The position numbers and the translations under genes are program-made. Of a stretch of 24,279 nt of DNA, positions 8,318 to 16,152 are shown piece by piece (position 1 is the stretch's first letter; each line of letters opens with the position of its first letter). Source of the DNA: Carthagonibacter metallireducens (lineage in GTDB: Bacteria > Gemmatimonadota > Gemmatimonadetes > Palauibacterales > Palauibacteraceae). The stretch is from positions 1-24,279 of the forward strand of contig JAMJQQ010000145.1 of NCBI GenBank assembly GCA_023554445.1. The letters run 5' to 3'. Below the pieces are notes generated by a model. The model saw nothing but the letters and a program-made list of their open reading frames with translations. It was not told the DNA's origin and searched no databases.

Positions 8318-8946
8318 CAGGCGCTCGCCAGGGAGAGTCCGGCTCGAAAGGCCGCGAGGTTCACGGGAACGAGATCCGAACGAAACGCCGACTCGATGAC
8401 TTCTTCCCAGCCGTGTATCGGGATGTCCTCCGTACACGCTGCGAAGGCCCCGAGCATGACCATGTTCGCGGCCCTGGACTCGCCGAGCTCCGCGGCCATG
8501 TCGTGAGCCGGCAGAATCCGAGCTTCCGGAAATGGGTCGAGAATCCGATCGAGCACGTCTTCCGGATAGAGGACGGGCCCGGACCCGGCCGGGGCCGGGG
8601 TTATCCGCTGCTCGTTCACGAGCAGGATACCATCGGTCTTCAGCCTGTGAAGGTGGCGCAGCGCTTCGAGCAGCTCGAGAGAGATGAGGAGATCGGCCGC
8701 ACCGTCCGGGATCAGGGGCGAATTCACGGATGAGCCGTAGCGGACCTCACTCAGCACGCTGCCGCCACGCTGGGACATCCCGTGAATCTCGCTCTTTCGT
8801 ACATCGAAGCCGGCGGCGAGGGCTCCTTCGGCGATGACCCTGCTCAGCGCGAGGACGCCATGTCCCCCCACTCCCGCCAGTACGAGATTCCGGACGCGTG
8901 CCCCGTCACGCTCCAGACCCCGATTCAGATCGCGAGTACCGCTCAC
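8314..8946 (-). CDS. iorB: Indolepyruvate:ferredoxin oxidoreductase, beta subunit
   Basis: The 210-residue subunit has the gamma-domain pattern of 2-oxoacid:ferredoxin oxidoreductases: LVLAGVGGHGVLALSRVIAE followed by KSEIHGMSQRGGSVLSEVR. It pairs with IorA to turn an aryl or other 2-oxo acid plus CoA into acyl-CoA, CO2 and reduced ferredoxin. The start GTG 8946 overlaps the iorA stop by four bases (GTGA), and its own stop overlaps the ptb start in the same way. The first 18 residues before VRNLVLAG are not conserved-looking, so an internal GTG is possible. Confidence 0.93.
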   Translation of the reverse strand: MSGTRDLNRGLERDGARVRNLVLAGVGGHGVLALSRVIAEGALAAGFDVRKSEIHGMSQRGGSVLSEVRYGSSVNSPLIPDGAADLLISLELLEALRHLHRLKTDGILLVNEQRITPAPAGSGPVLYPEDVLDRILDPFPEARILPAHDMAAELGESRAANMVMLGAFAACTEDIPIHGWEEVIESAFRSDLVPVNLAAFRAGLSLASAW

Positions 8947-10742
8947 GGGACTCCAGCTGGCTCGTGTCCTTCGATCCTGAGTCCACAGAAAGGGCAGACC
9001 TGGACGCAGAGCCCGCAGCCGCAGCAGGCTGCAGCGTCGATCACGGCCACGCCATCGCGGTCGTCGATCGCCGGGCACCCGAGTTCGAAACAGGTCCCGC
9101 ATCCCGGACACTCGATCTCCAGCCGCACGGAGGGAGCGATCGGGGTTCGATCCACGAGCCGACATGCGGCCCGGCAGATGATCACAGAAGGCTCGGGGGT
9201 GTCCAGCTCCTCGTTCAGCGCGGCCTCCAATGCCGCGATGTCGTAAGGATCCACGTCTCGTACCCGTCTCACTCCGACTGCCCTGCAGACCGCTTCGATG
9301 TCTACCTGCTGGCCCCGTTCGCCAGTGGCCGTCACCCCGGTTCCCGGATGGTCCTGGTGGCCGGTCATCGCGGTCGTGCCATTGTCGAGTACGAGCACCG
9401 TGCTCGAACCTCCGTTGTAGACCGTGTTGATCAGCCCGGTAATGCCCGAGTGCATGAACGTCGAGTCTCCGATGACACCTACGACCCGCCGCTCGTCGCC
9501 GGCCGCGCGGAGGGCGGCCTCCATTCCGTGCGCCATGCCTATGCTGGCGCCCATGCACAGACAGGCGTCCATCGACTCGAGCGGGTGTAGCGCCCCGAGC
9601 GTGTAACAACCGATGTCGCCCGTTACGATCAGGCCCATCTTCGAAAGCGTGAAGAAGACTCCACGGTGGCCGCAGCCGGCGCAGAGTACGGGAGGCCGCG
9701 GTGGGATCGCGGCAGGAGCCGCGTTCTTCTGCCGGACGTCGCCGGGCTCGGTCGCGGTACCGTTTCCGGAGAGCTCGAATCCGCGCGCCACCACGTCCGG
9801 ATTCAACTCGCCGGTAAGCGGGAAGATCTCCTTTCCGAGTACCTGGACTCCGAGCGCCCGCACCTCCGTCTCGATGAACGGGTCCAGTTCCTCGACCACG
9901 TAGAGTTCGTCGACCCCGGCGGCGAGCTCCCTCACCAGCGCCCGCGGCAGTGGCCAGGGCATCCCCAGCTTGAGAACTGATGCGCCGGGCAACACCTCGC
10001 GCACGTACTGGTAGGCGACGCCACCCGTGACCACGCCGACGGTTCGATCGCCCCACTCGATCCGGTTCAGATCCCGATTCGACGCAGCGTACTCTTCGAG
10101 TTCCACCATGCGGGACTCGACGAAGTCGTGGCGGGGTCGAGCATTGGCAGGCAGCAGGACGTGTTTGTGGAAATTCCGGGAATAGTCGGGAATCCGGGCC
10201 ATGGGCCAGGTCGTGCCCCGCGTGACGGCGACGGGAGACATGGAGTGGCAGATCCGGGTCGTGACGCGAAGCATCACGGGAGTGTCGAATCGCTCCGAGA
10301 TCTCGAACGCTATCCGGGTGAAGTCCTTCGCCTCCTGGCTGTCGGACGGCTCGATGACAGGGATCTTCGCCGCGCGTGCCAGCTGCCGGTTGTCCTGTTC
10401 GTTCTGGGACGAGTGCATGGCCGGATCGTCCGCCGATACCAGCACGAGGCCGCCGTTGACGCCGGCGTAGGACGAGCTGAACAGCGGGTCGGCGGCCACG
10501 TTCACGCCGACGTGCTTCATGGCTACCAGCGCCCGCGCGCCACCCAGCGAAGCGCCATAGGCCGTTTCGTACGCCACCTTCTCGTTCGGCGCCCACTCGG
10601 CACGGATGCCTCCGCGCCGCGAGAGCGTCTCGAGAATCTCGGTGCTCGGTGTGCCCGGATACGCGGCGGCGAAGTGAGCGCCCGCCTCCAGCGCTCCCTC
10701 CGCGATCGCCTCGTTGCCCGAAAGCAGGATTCTGTTCGCCAT
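8943..10742 (-). CDS. iorA: Indolepyruvate:ferredoxin oxidoreductase, alpha subunit
   Basis: The 599-residue subunit contains the pyruvate-oxidoreductase N-terminal domain (GNEAIAEGALEAG, YPGTPSTEI), a thiamine pyrophosphate domain (LCAGCGHRGVFF, GDIGCYTLG, GDSTFMHSGITGLINTVYN), and a C-terminal ferredoxin domain. The clusters are Cys545/548/551/556 and Cys573/576/579/583, suited to two [4Fe-4S] centres. The enzyme oxidatively decarboxylates 2-oxo acids with ferredoxin as acceptor and is reversible in principle. Archaeal relatives prefer aryl pyruvates, but the surrounding tricarboxylate genes raise the possibility of another 2-oxo acid. ATG 10742 (MANRILLSG) gives the standard N-terminus; GTG 10772 and ATG 10769 are in frame upstream. 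It lies 34 nt after buk. Confidence 0.95.
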   Translation of the reverse strand: MANRILLSGNEAIAEGALEAGAHFAAAYPGTPSTEILETLSRRGGIRAEWAPNEKVAYETAYGASLGGARALVAMKHVGVNVAADPLFSSSYAGVNGGLVLVSADDPAMHSSQNEQDNRQLARAAKIPVIEPSDSQEAKDFTRIAFEISERFDTPVMLRVTTRICHSMSPVAVTRGTTWPMARIPDYSRNFHKHVLLPANARPRHDFVESRMVELEEYAASNRDLNRIEWGDRTVGVVTGGVAYQYVREVLPGASVLKLGMPWPLPRALVRELAAGVDELYVVEELDPFIETEVRALGVQVLGKEIFPLTGELNPDVVARGFELSGNGTATEPGDVRQKNAAPAAIPPRPPVLCAGCGHRGVFFTLSKMGLIVTGDIGCYTLGALHPLESMDACLCMGASIGMAHGMEAALRAAGDERRVVGVIGDSTFMHSGITGLINTVYNGGSSTVLVLDNGTTAMTGHQDHPGTGVTATGERGQQVDIEAVCRAVGVRRVRDVDPYDIAALEAALNEELDTPEPSVIICRAACRLVDRTPIAPSVRLEIECPGCGTCFELGCPAIDDRDGVAVIDAAACCGCGLCVQVCPFCGLRIEGHEPAGVP

Positions 10743-10776
10743 CCGGTCGTGCCTCACTCCTGAATCCATCACCCGG

Positions 10777-11835
10777 CTAGTAATCCAGGACCGGTTCCTC
10801 GCCCCTGAGTGCCGATACGACGCCTGCCGCGAGAGCTTCCATTTCGCCGGTTCCTCGAACTCGAACCGGTGCGAGATGCTCGACCCGCCTGCTGATCCAG
10901 CGAACCAGCGGCTCGGATCGAGCCAGACCTCCGGTCAGGATGATCGCGTCCAGCCGGCCCTCGAGGACGGTCGCCATGGCACCGATCTCCTTAGCCACCT
11001 GATAGGCCAGGGCCCGATAATGCAGTTCCGCCCGCTCATCGCCGGAGGCGATCCTCCGCTCCACCTCGGTGGCGTCATCGGTACCCAGATAACTGCGGAG
11101 TCCTCCCTCTCCCACGGTAAGCTTCCGGATCTCCGCTTCCGAGTGTCGCCCCGAATATACGAGATCGAGGAGTTCCTGTATGGGCAGGCCGCCGGAACGC
11201 TGGGGGGAGAACGGACCCTCGCTGATCGCATTGTTGGCATCCACGATTCGTCCGTCCCGAACGGGACAGACCGAGATCCCTCCTCCCAGATGCGCCACCA
11301 CTGCGCGGACCTCCCGCCACGGCCGGTCCAGGTCCGCGGCGAGGGCGCGGACGGCGGCGCGGACGCTCAGAGCGTGCGACAGGCTCCGTCGTTCGATTCC
11401 GGCCAGTCCCGATACGCGAGCGAGGTCATCGAATTCGTCGACGCTCACCGGATCTACCACGAAAGCCGGGGCACCCGAATCGACTGCCAGCTCGACTGCC
11501 ATTCGCGCACCGAGATTGGCCGGATGCCGGCCCTGGACTCCGCGCTCGGCATCACGCAGAAGTGAGTCGTTGATCCGGTACACGCCTCCGGCGACGGGGC
11601 GCAGCAGCCCGCCTCGCCCGACGACCGCATCCAGCGCGGTCACGTCGACGTGGTGTGCCGCGAGAAGGGAACGAATGACCTCGAGCCGGCGCTGGAGCTC
11701 TGCTGCATCGAACGAAGACCCGCCCACATCATGGCGCAGCTCCTCCTCGAGCAGGCATCGATCTCCTTCGAAGAGCGCCACGCGAGTGCTGGTGGAGCCC
11801 GGATTGACGGCCAGTATGCGCGGTAGAGGATTCAC
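10777..11835 (-). CDS. buk: Butyrate kinase
   Basis: The 352-residue protein belongs to the acetate/butyrate kinase branch of the ASKHA fold. Seen are the phosphate loop NPGSTSTRVALFEGD, GRGGLLRPVAGGVYRIND, HPANLGARMA, FVVDPVSVDEF, RRSLSHALSVRA, VVAHLGGGISVCPV, NNAISEGPFSPQRSGGLP and the adenosine-motif LTGGLARSE. It transfers phosphate from an acyl phosphate to ADP (or the reverse), so with Ptb it either makes ATP from an acyl-CoA or activates an acid. The start is GTG 11835, overlapping the stop of the flavoprotein gene as GTGA. Buk and Ptb, normally adjacent, are here split by iorAB inserted between them, which ties them to the 2-oxo acid step. Confidence 0.95.
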   Translation of the reverse strand: MNPLPRILAVNPGSTSTRVALFEGDRCLLEEELRHDVGGSSFDAAELQRRLEVIRSLLAAHHVDVTALDAVVGRGGLLRPVAGGVYRINDSLLRDAERGVQGRHPANLGARMAVELAVDSGAPAFVVDPVSVDEFDDLARVSGLAGIERRSLSHALSVRAAVRALAADLDRPWREVRAVVAHLGGGISVCPVRDGRIVDANNAISEGPFSPQRSGGLPIQELLDLVYSGRHSEAEIRKLTVGEGGLRSYLGTDDATEVERRIASGDERAELHYRALAYQVAKEIGAMATVLEGRLDAIILTGGLARSEPLVRWISRRVEHLAPVRVRGTGEMEALAAGVVSALRGEEPVLDY

Positions 11836-13283
11836 CGGTTCGCGGCCGAGCCGCCGGAAGAGAGAAACTCGTGGATCGCATTGGCAGCCCTGATACCGTG
11901 AGCCACCGCGTCCACGACGAGTGCAGGCCCGAGGACATCGTCACCGGCGGCGTAGATTCCGGGGCGGCTGGTCTCGCCGGTGGCGGGATCGACCCGGATT
12001 CTTCCATCTGGCTCGGTATCCAGGCCCGCGATCCGACCCACGAATCCCTCGTCCGGCAGATATCCGAGCGCGAGAATCACGTCGTCCACCGGGACTTCGA
12101 ATTCGGAATCGGGAAGGGCGACGGGGCTGCGCCGACCCGACGCATCCGGATCACCGAGTTCCATCCGGACGAGCCGCAGCGAGTGGACCCGGCCGCGGGC
12201 GTCCCCCTCGAGTCCGAGCGGGGTTGCCAGCCACTCGAAACGGGCTCCTTCCATTACCGCCAGCTTCCGATCGCGCGGGTTCCCTGGCATTTCCGCCTCT
12301 GTTCGCCGATACCAGACGGTCGCCTCCTGCGCACCCAGGCGCAGCGCCGTTCGAACACAATCCATGGCCGTGTCGCCACCACCGATTACGGCGACCCGGG
12401 CTCCGATTTCGGTCAGCGGCGTCGTTCCCTCGGGCAGCAGCTCCGGCGGGGTGTGAGAGCGAACCAGGAATGGCGTGGCCTGGTGGACGCCACCGAGCCC
12501 GGCACCCTCCACGGCCAGAGGTCTCCCGATCCCGGCCCCGATCGCGAGCAGCACGGCATCGAATCCCCTGTCCACGAGATCGTCGACCGTCAGACCGGTC
12601 CCGATCCGGGTCTCCGGAAACAGTCTGATTCCCAGCTCTCCGATCCGGCGAACTCTCTCCCGAACCCGGTCGGGGGAAAGCTTGAAGCCGGGAATCCCGT
12701 ACAGCAGGAGTCCACCGGCTGCCGGCCAGGCGTCGAACATACTGACCTCGTGGCCTTGCCCGACCAGACGCTCGGCGGCGGTGATGCCGGCGGGGCCCGC
12801 ACCGACGACCGCGACCTGTCGACCAGTGGGCCTCGACGGTGGCGATCGCGGGATCGAACCGATTTCGGCCGCACGATCGGTGACCCACGCCTCGAGCCGG
12901 CCGATCGGGACGGGAACACGGTCCTGCTTGATGTAAACGCAGGCGCCCTCGCACAGTTCGGTCTGAGGGCAGATCCTCCCGCAGATGCCCGGCATCGAGC
13001 TGGTTGCGTGAAACAGGCGTGAGGCCGCGACGACATCCCCATGCTCGAGCTGCCAGAGGGCGTAGGGGATGTCGTTCCCCAGAGGACAGGCCTTGACGCA
13101 TGGGGCCGACGGGCACTGGATGCACCTTCGTGCCGCCAGCTTCGCCCACTCGAGCCCGATTGGCGCCCAGGGCTCGGCGAAGTCGGCGACCCGTTCCTCC
13201 GGGGGGCGCCGCGGCGGCTCGGACTCGGGAATCTTCAGCCGCTCTCGCCGATCGACGGCCTTCGAATTCGGGCGCGGAAGCAA
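11832..13283 (-). CDS. GltD/NfnB-like FAD-NAD(P)H iron-sulfur oxidoreductase
   Basis: From TTG 13283 the product has 483 residues. The N-terminal Fe-S domain shows CIQCPSAPCVKAC (Cys54/57/62/66) and CGRICPQTELCEGAC (Cys101/105/111/115). The FAD Rossmann motif VVGAGPAG is at 159-166. A second nucleotide fold begins VAVIGGGDTAMDCVRTALRL, followed by WYRRTEAEMPG, the arginine pair typical of NADPH-binding GltD/NfnB proteins. The C-terminal FAD motif GIYAAGDDVLGPALVV is present. No GltB (glutamate synthase large subunit) and no NfnA partner is visible in the window. The position between lyase and iorAB genes suggests it moves electrons between NADPH and ferredoxin or a cluster of IorA; that is inference. 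The TTG start follows the citF stop by eight bases with AGGA upstream; no ATG or GTG exists in frame nearby. Confidence 0.88.
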   Translation of the reverse strand: MLPRPNSKAVDRRERLKIPESEPPRRPPEERVADFAEPWAPIGLEWAKLAARRCIQCPSAPCVKACPLGNDIPYALWQLEHGDVVAASRLFHATSSMPGICGRICPQTELCEGACVYIKQDRVPVPIGRLEAWVTDRAAEIGSIPRSPPSRPTGRQVAVVGAGPAGITAAERLVGQGHEVSMFDAWPAAGGLLLYGIPGFKLSPDRVRERVRRIGELGIRLFPETRIGTGLTVDDLVDRGFDAVLLAIGAGIGRPLAVEGAGLGGVHQATPFLVRSHTPPELLPEGTTPLTEIGARVAVIGGGDTAMDCVRTALRLGAQEATVWYRRTEAEMPGNPRDRKLAVMEGARFEWLATPLGLEGDARGRVHSLRLVRMELGDPDASGRRSPVALPDSEFEVPVDDVILALGYLPDEGFVGRIAGLDTEPDGRIRVDPATGETSRPGIYAAGDDVLGPALVVDAVAHGIRAANAIHEFLSSGGSAANR

Positions 13284-13291
13284 CGGCTGTC

Positions 13292-14908
13292 CTACCCGCC
13301 GAGCCCGGGCGCGTCGGGCACCTGCCACACGGTATCGAGCACCGTGCCATCGACCCACTTCACGACTGCGACCGGCTGATCGATGAGTTCGGGTTTCCGT
13401 GGCGGTCCGCCGACCAGCTGCTCGATCTCCGCCTTGATCTCCTCGATCGGTCTGATCGGGAGGTCGGTGTCGTTCTGCTGCAGGACGTCGAGAAGATCCG
13501 TGCGACGCGGATTCACAGCGATTCCACGCTCGGTGACCACGACGTCGATCAGCTCGCCGGGTCCGGTCAGGGTCGTGACCTCGTCCACGACAACCGGAAT
13601 CCGATCCCGGAACGCCGGAAGCGCGAGGATCGTGCAACCGGCGGCGAGACAGTTCTGCCACCCGCCGATCCCGTGCAGCAGCATCCCGTCGGAGTGCGTC
13701 ACGACATTGGCGTTGAATGCGACATCCACTTCGGTCGCGCCGAGCACCACGGCGTCCACCATCGAAGCGAAATTGCCCTTACCATGCCAGTTGTAGGACG
13801 TGAAAGGAGAGGTCGGAAGGTGATGCGGGTTCGTCGCGATCGACTCGACCGCGGCGAGGTCGAACGTCTGTCCGTCGAGGATGTAGTCGGTGAGACCCTC
13901 CTCGAGCAGTTCGACGAGGTAGCTGGTCGATCCTCCCCGGACGAATCTCGCCTTTACCCCCTGCTCCCGCATGATCTCGCGGATGAAACCGACGAACGCC
14001 AGAGCGATGCCTCCCGCTCCCGCCTGGAACGAAAACCCGTCACGAACGATGCCCGCATCGCGCAGGAAGCGAGCGACGTATTCGGCAATCAGCAGCCGGT
14101 CCGGACTGCGGGTGATCTGCGTGGTGCCCGACACGATCTTCGAAGGGTCGCCGATCGAGTCCACTTCGACGACGAAGTCCACGTTGTTGCCCTGGATCTG
14201 CCAGGGGACGCACGGGAACTCGACCAGGTTGTCGGTAACCACGATCACGTGGTCGGCATAGATCGAGTCGGCGAGAGCGAATCCGAGCGAGCCGCATGCG
14301 GAGGGCCCGTGCGAACCGTTGGCGTTCCCGAATGCATCCGCCGAGGGAGCCGCGATCACGGCGATGTCCACCGGCACTTCCCCGTCCTGAATCGCCTGCC
14401 AGCGACCGCCGTGCGAGCGCAGCACGCCCAGACCCGACATCCGACCGCGGGAGCAGTAGGCGCCGAGCGGTCCGTTCATCGAGCCTTCGATATGATGTAC
14501 GACGCCCTGCTCCATGAGGTCGATGACCGGCTCGTGGCAGGGAAAGGAGGCGCTGGGGAACCACATCAGATCCCGCGCTCCCAGTTCGGCGGCCGCATTC
14601 AGCGCCTTCAGGGCCACTCGATCGCCGTTCCGCAGGTGGTGATGGCTGGAGATCGTCATGCCATCGCGCAGCCCGCAGCGCTCGAGCGCCGTCTTCAGAT
14701 CCGGAACCCGCTTGTCGCCGTTCGCCGGATACCCGGAGCAGGATCGTATCGGCGGTCCGTGCTTCGGGCCTGCCGGCCGGTGCATTCCGACGCCTTCGAA
14801 GGGAAGCGCGACGTGACCGTTCACGTCCATGGGGACCCGCCGACCGGCCGCGTTCACGTGAAACGCCTCCGCTTCGAGCCGGGGCGGTCCCGAGCTTCGA
14901 TCAGTCAT
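13292..14908 (-). CDS. citF: Citrate lyase alpha subunit (CitF-type acyl-carrier transferase)
   Basis: The 538-residue protein is a CitF homologue. In citrate lyase this subunit exchanges the acetyl group on the carrier thioester for citrate, giving citryl-ACP for CitE. Recognisable parts are SSHHHLRNGDRVALKAL (N-terminal), EGSMNGPLGAYCSRGRMSG, and the C-terminal region FNANVVTHSDGMLLHGIGG, then TGPGELIDVVVTERGIAVNP. Citramalate lyase uses the same subunit family, so citrate, citramalate or a longer homologue could be the substrate. The start ATG 14908 lies inside the end of citDE (8-nt overlap) behind GGAGG. An N-terminal extension of about 60 residues precedes the usual start region. The gene stops eight bases before the flavoprotein start. 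Confidence 0.92.
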   Translation of the reverse strand: MTDRSSGPPRLEAEAFHVNAAGRRVPMDVNGHVALPFEGVGMHRPAGPKHGPPIRSCSGYPANGDKRVPDLKTALERCGLRDGMTISSHHHLRNGDRVALKALNAAAELGARDLMWFPSASFPCHEPVIDLMEQGVVHHIEGSMNGPLGAYCSRGRMSGLGVLRSHGGRWQAIQDGEVPVDIAVIAAPSADAFGNANGSHGPSACGSLGFALADSIYADHVIVVTDNLVEFPCVPWQIQGNNVDFVVEVDSIGDPSKIVSGTTQITRSPDRLLIAEYVARFLRDAGIVRDGFSFQAGAGGIALAFVGFIREIMREQGVKARFVRGGSTSYLVELLEEGLTDYILDGQTFDLAAVESIATNPHHLPTSPFTSYNWHGKGNFASMVDAVVLGATEVDVAFNANVVTHSDGMLLHGIGGWQNCLAAGCTILALPAFRDRIPVVVDEVTTLTGPGELIDVVVTERGIAVNPRRTDLLDVLQQNDTDLPIRPIEEIKAEIEQLVGGPPRKPELIDQPVAVVKWVDGTVLDTVWQVPDAPGLGG

Positions 14909-16142
14909 CGGTGACCTCCTCGAGCCGTCCGGTCCTCCTGGCGATCTCCACCGTGCGTAACGCACGCCGAACGACGGGAGGATCGATCATCTTGCTGCCC
15001 AGACTGACGACGCCGAGACCGCGTTCTTCGGCCTCTTCGAATGCGGACACGATCCTCCGTGCCCTGGCGAGGTCTGCTTCCGATGGAGCGAACGCCTCGT
15101 GAATCGGCTTGATCTGGCGAGGGTGCACACAGCCCATTCCATCGAATCCGAGGCTGCGGGAGCGCACGGCCCAGCCGCGGAGCCCTTCCTCATCGGCCAC
15201 GTCGCCGAATACCGAGTCGATCGGCTGGCGAGCGGCTGCCCGGGCCGCGTTCACCAGCCGCATCCGGGCGTAGAGCGACTCCGAGCCCTCGACCGTTTTC
15301 GCCACGCCCAGGTCCGCCGTGTAGTCCTCGAGCCCGATCGTGAGAGCCACGATCGAGTCCACGGCCGAGGCGATCTCGAACGCCCGCTCGACCCCGACTG
15401 CCGTTTCGAGAATCGGCATCAGCCAGACCGGACGATCTGTGTTCGCCCGGATTCGTTCGTCCACGAGCAGCAGTGTCTCGGGGTCCTCCACCTTCGGGAC
15501 CAGGATCACATCCACGGCTTCCGGAGCGACCGCGTCCAGATCCTCCAGTCCCAGGGGCAGGGGGTTGATGCGAACCATCCGCTCGGCACCCATGAAGTCC
15601 ACGGTACGAAGGAGGTTCCGAACCACCAGGCGTGCCGCGGCCTTGTGGTCGGGGTGCACGGAGTCCTCGAGGTCGAGGATGACTCCGTCCGGTCGGTGAA
15701 GTCCGGCGTTGAGAGCCAGCTTCGGCTGGTCTCCCGGCAGGTAGAGCCGCGATCGGCGCAGCCGGTCCCGGTCAGTGGGATCGCCCGTATCGATCCTGCG
15801 GGCCGGACGTGCGTCGCCACCCTTCACTCCGGCCGCCCTGAGCGCAGCCTCGACACGGGCACCGATCACCGGATCGATGGCGCCGGCATCGTCGATCTCG
15901 ATCTCCACGTTCGACACGCCCAGCGCCTCGGCCACTCGTCTCGTCTCGGCCTCTATCGCGGGACCGTACAGGCCGCCGACCCGGGAGCGCACCGTCAGCC
16001 GGATCCCCCCGGAGTCGGTCAGTCGCGCGGTGGCACGCAGGTCCGACCGCACATCGTCGCCGGCTCGTCCCGCCACCCCGGTCAGCGGGGATCCTCCGGA
16101 AGTGCCTCTCCTCGTCGCCGTATCCGCGGACTCCTGTGTCAC
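14901..16142 (-). CDS. CitD-CitE fusion: carrier domain joined to the lyase beta subunit
   Basis: The 413-residue protein joins two citrate lyase subunits that are normally separate. Residues 20-105 look like CitD: VAGRAGDDVRSD, SRVGGLYGPAI, and DDAGAIDPVIGARVEAAL. Counting back from the YGPAI motif, Ser33 falls within one position of E. coli CitD Ser14, the attachment site of the phosphoribosyl-dephospho-CoA arm. Residues 128-405 are CitE (HpcH/HpaI aldolase family), with YLPGDQPKLAL, VILDLEDSV (Asp157, Glu159, Asp160), the substrate arginine in VRINP (191) and LMPILETAVGV (Glu246). The fusion would place the swinging arm on the lyase itself. The start is GTG 16142 behind AGGAGG. It overlaps citF by 8 nt and follows the dehydrogenase gene by 10 nt. 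No citC, citX or citG (arm synthesis and acetylation) is in the window. Confidence 0.9.
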   Translation of the reverse strand: MTQESADTATRRGTSGGSPLTGVAGRAGDDVRSDLRATARLTDSGGIRLTVRSRVGGLYGPAIEAETRRVAEALGVSNVEIEIDDAGAIDPVIGARVEAALRAAGVKGGDARPARRIDTGDPTDRDRLRRSRLYLPGDQPKLALNAGLHRPDGVILDLEDSVHPDHKAAARLVVRNLLRTVDFMGAERMVRINPLPLGLEDLDAVAPEAVDVILVPKVEDPETLLLVDERIRANTDRPVWLMPILETAVGVERAFEIASAVDSIVALTIGLEDYTADLGVAKTVEGSESLYARMRLVNAARAAARQPIDSVFGDVADEEGLRGWAVRSRSLGFDGMGCVHPRQIKPIHEAFAPSEADLARARRIVSAFEEAEERGLGVVSLGSKMIDPPVVRRALRTVEIARRTGRLEEVTDD

Positions 16143-16152
16143 GAAGGCCTCC

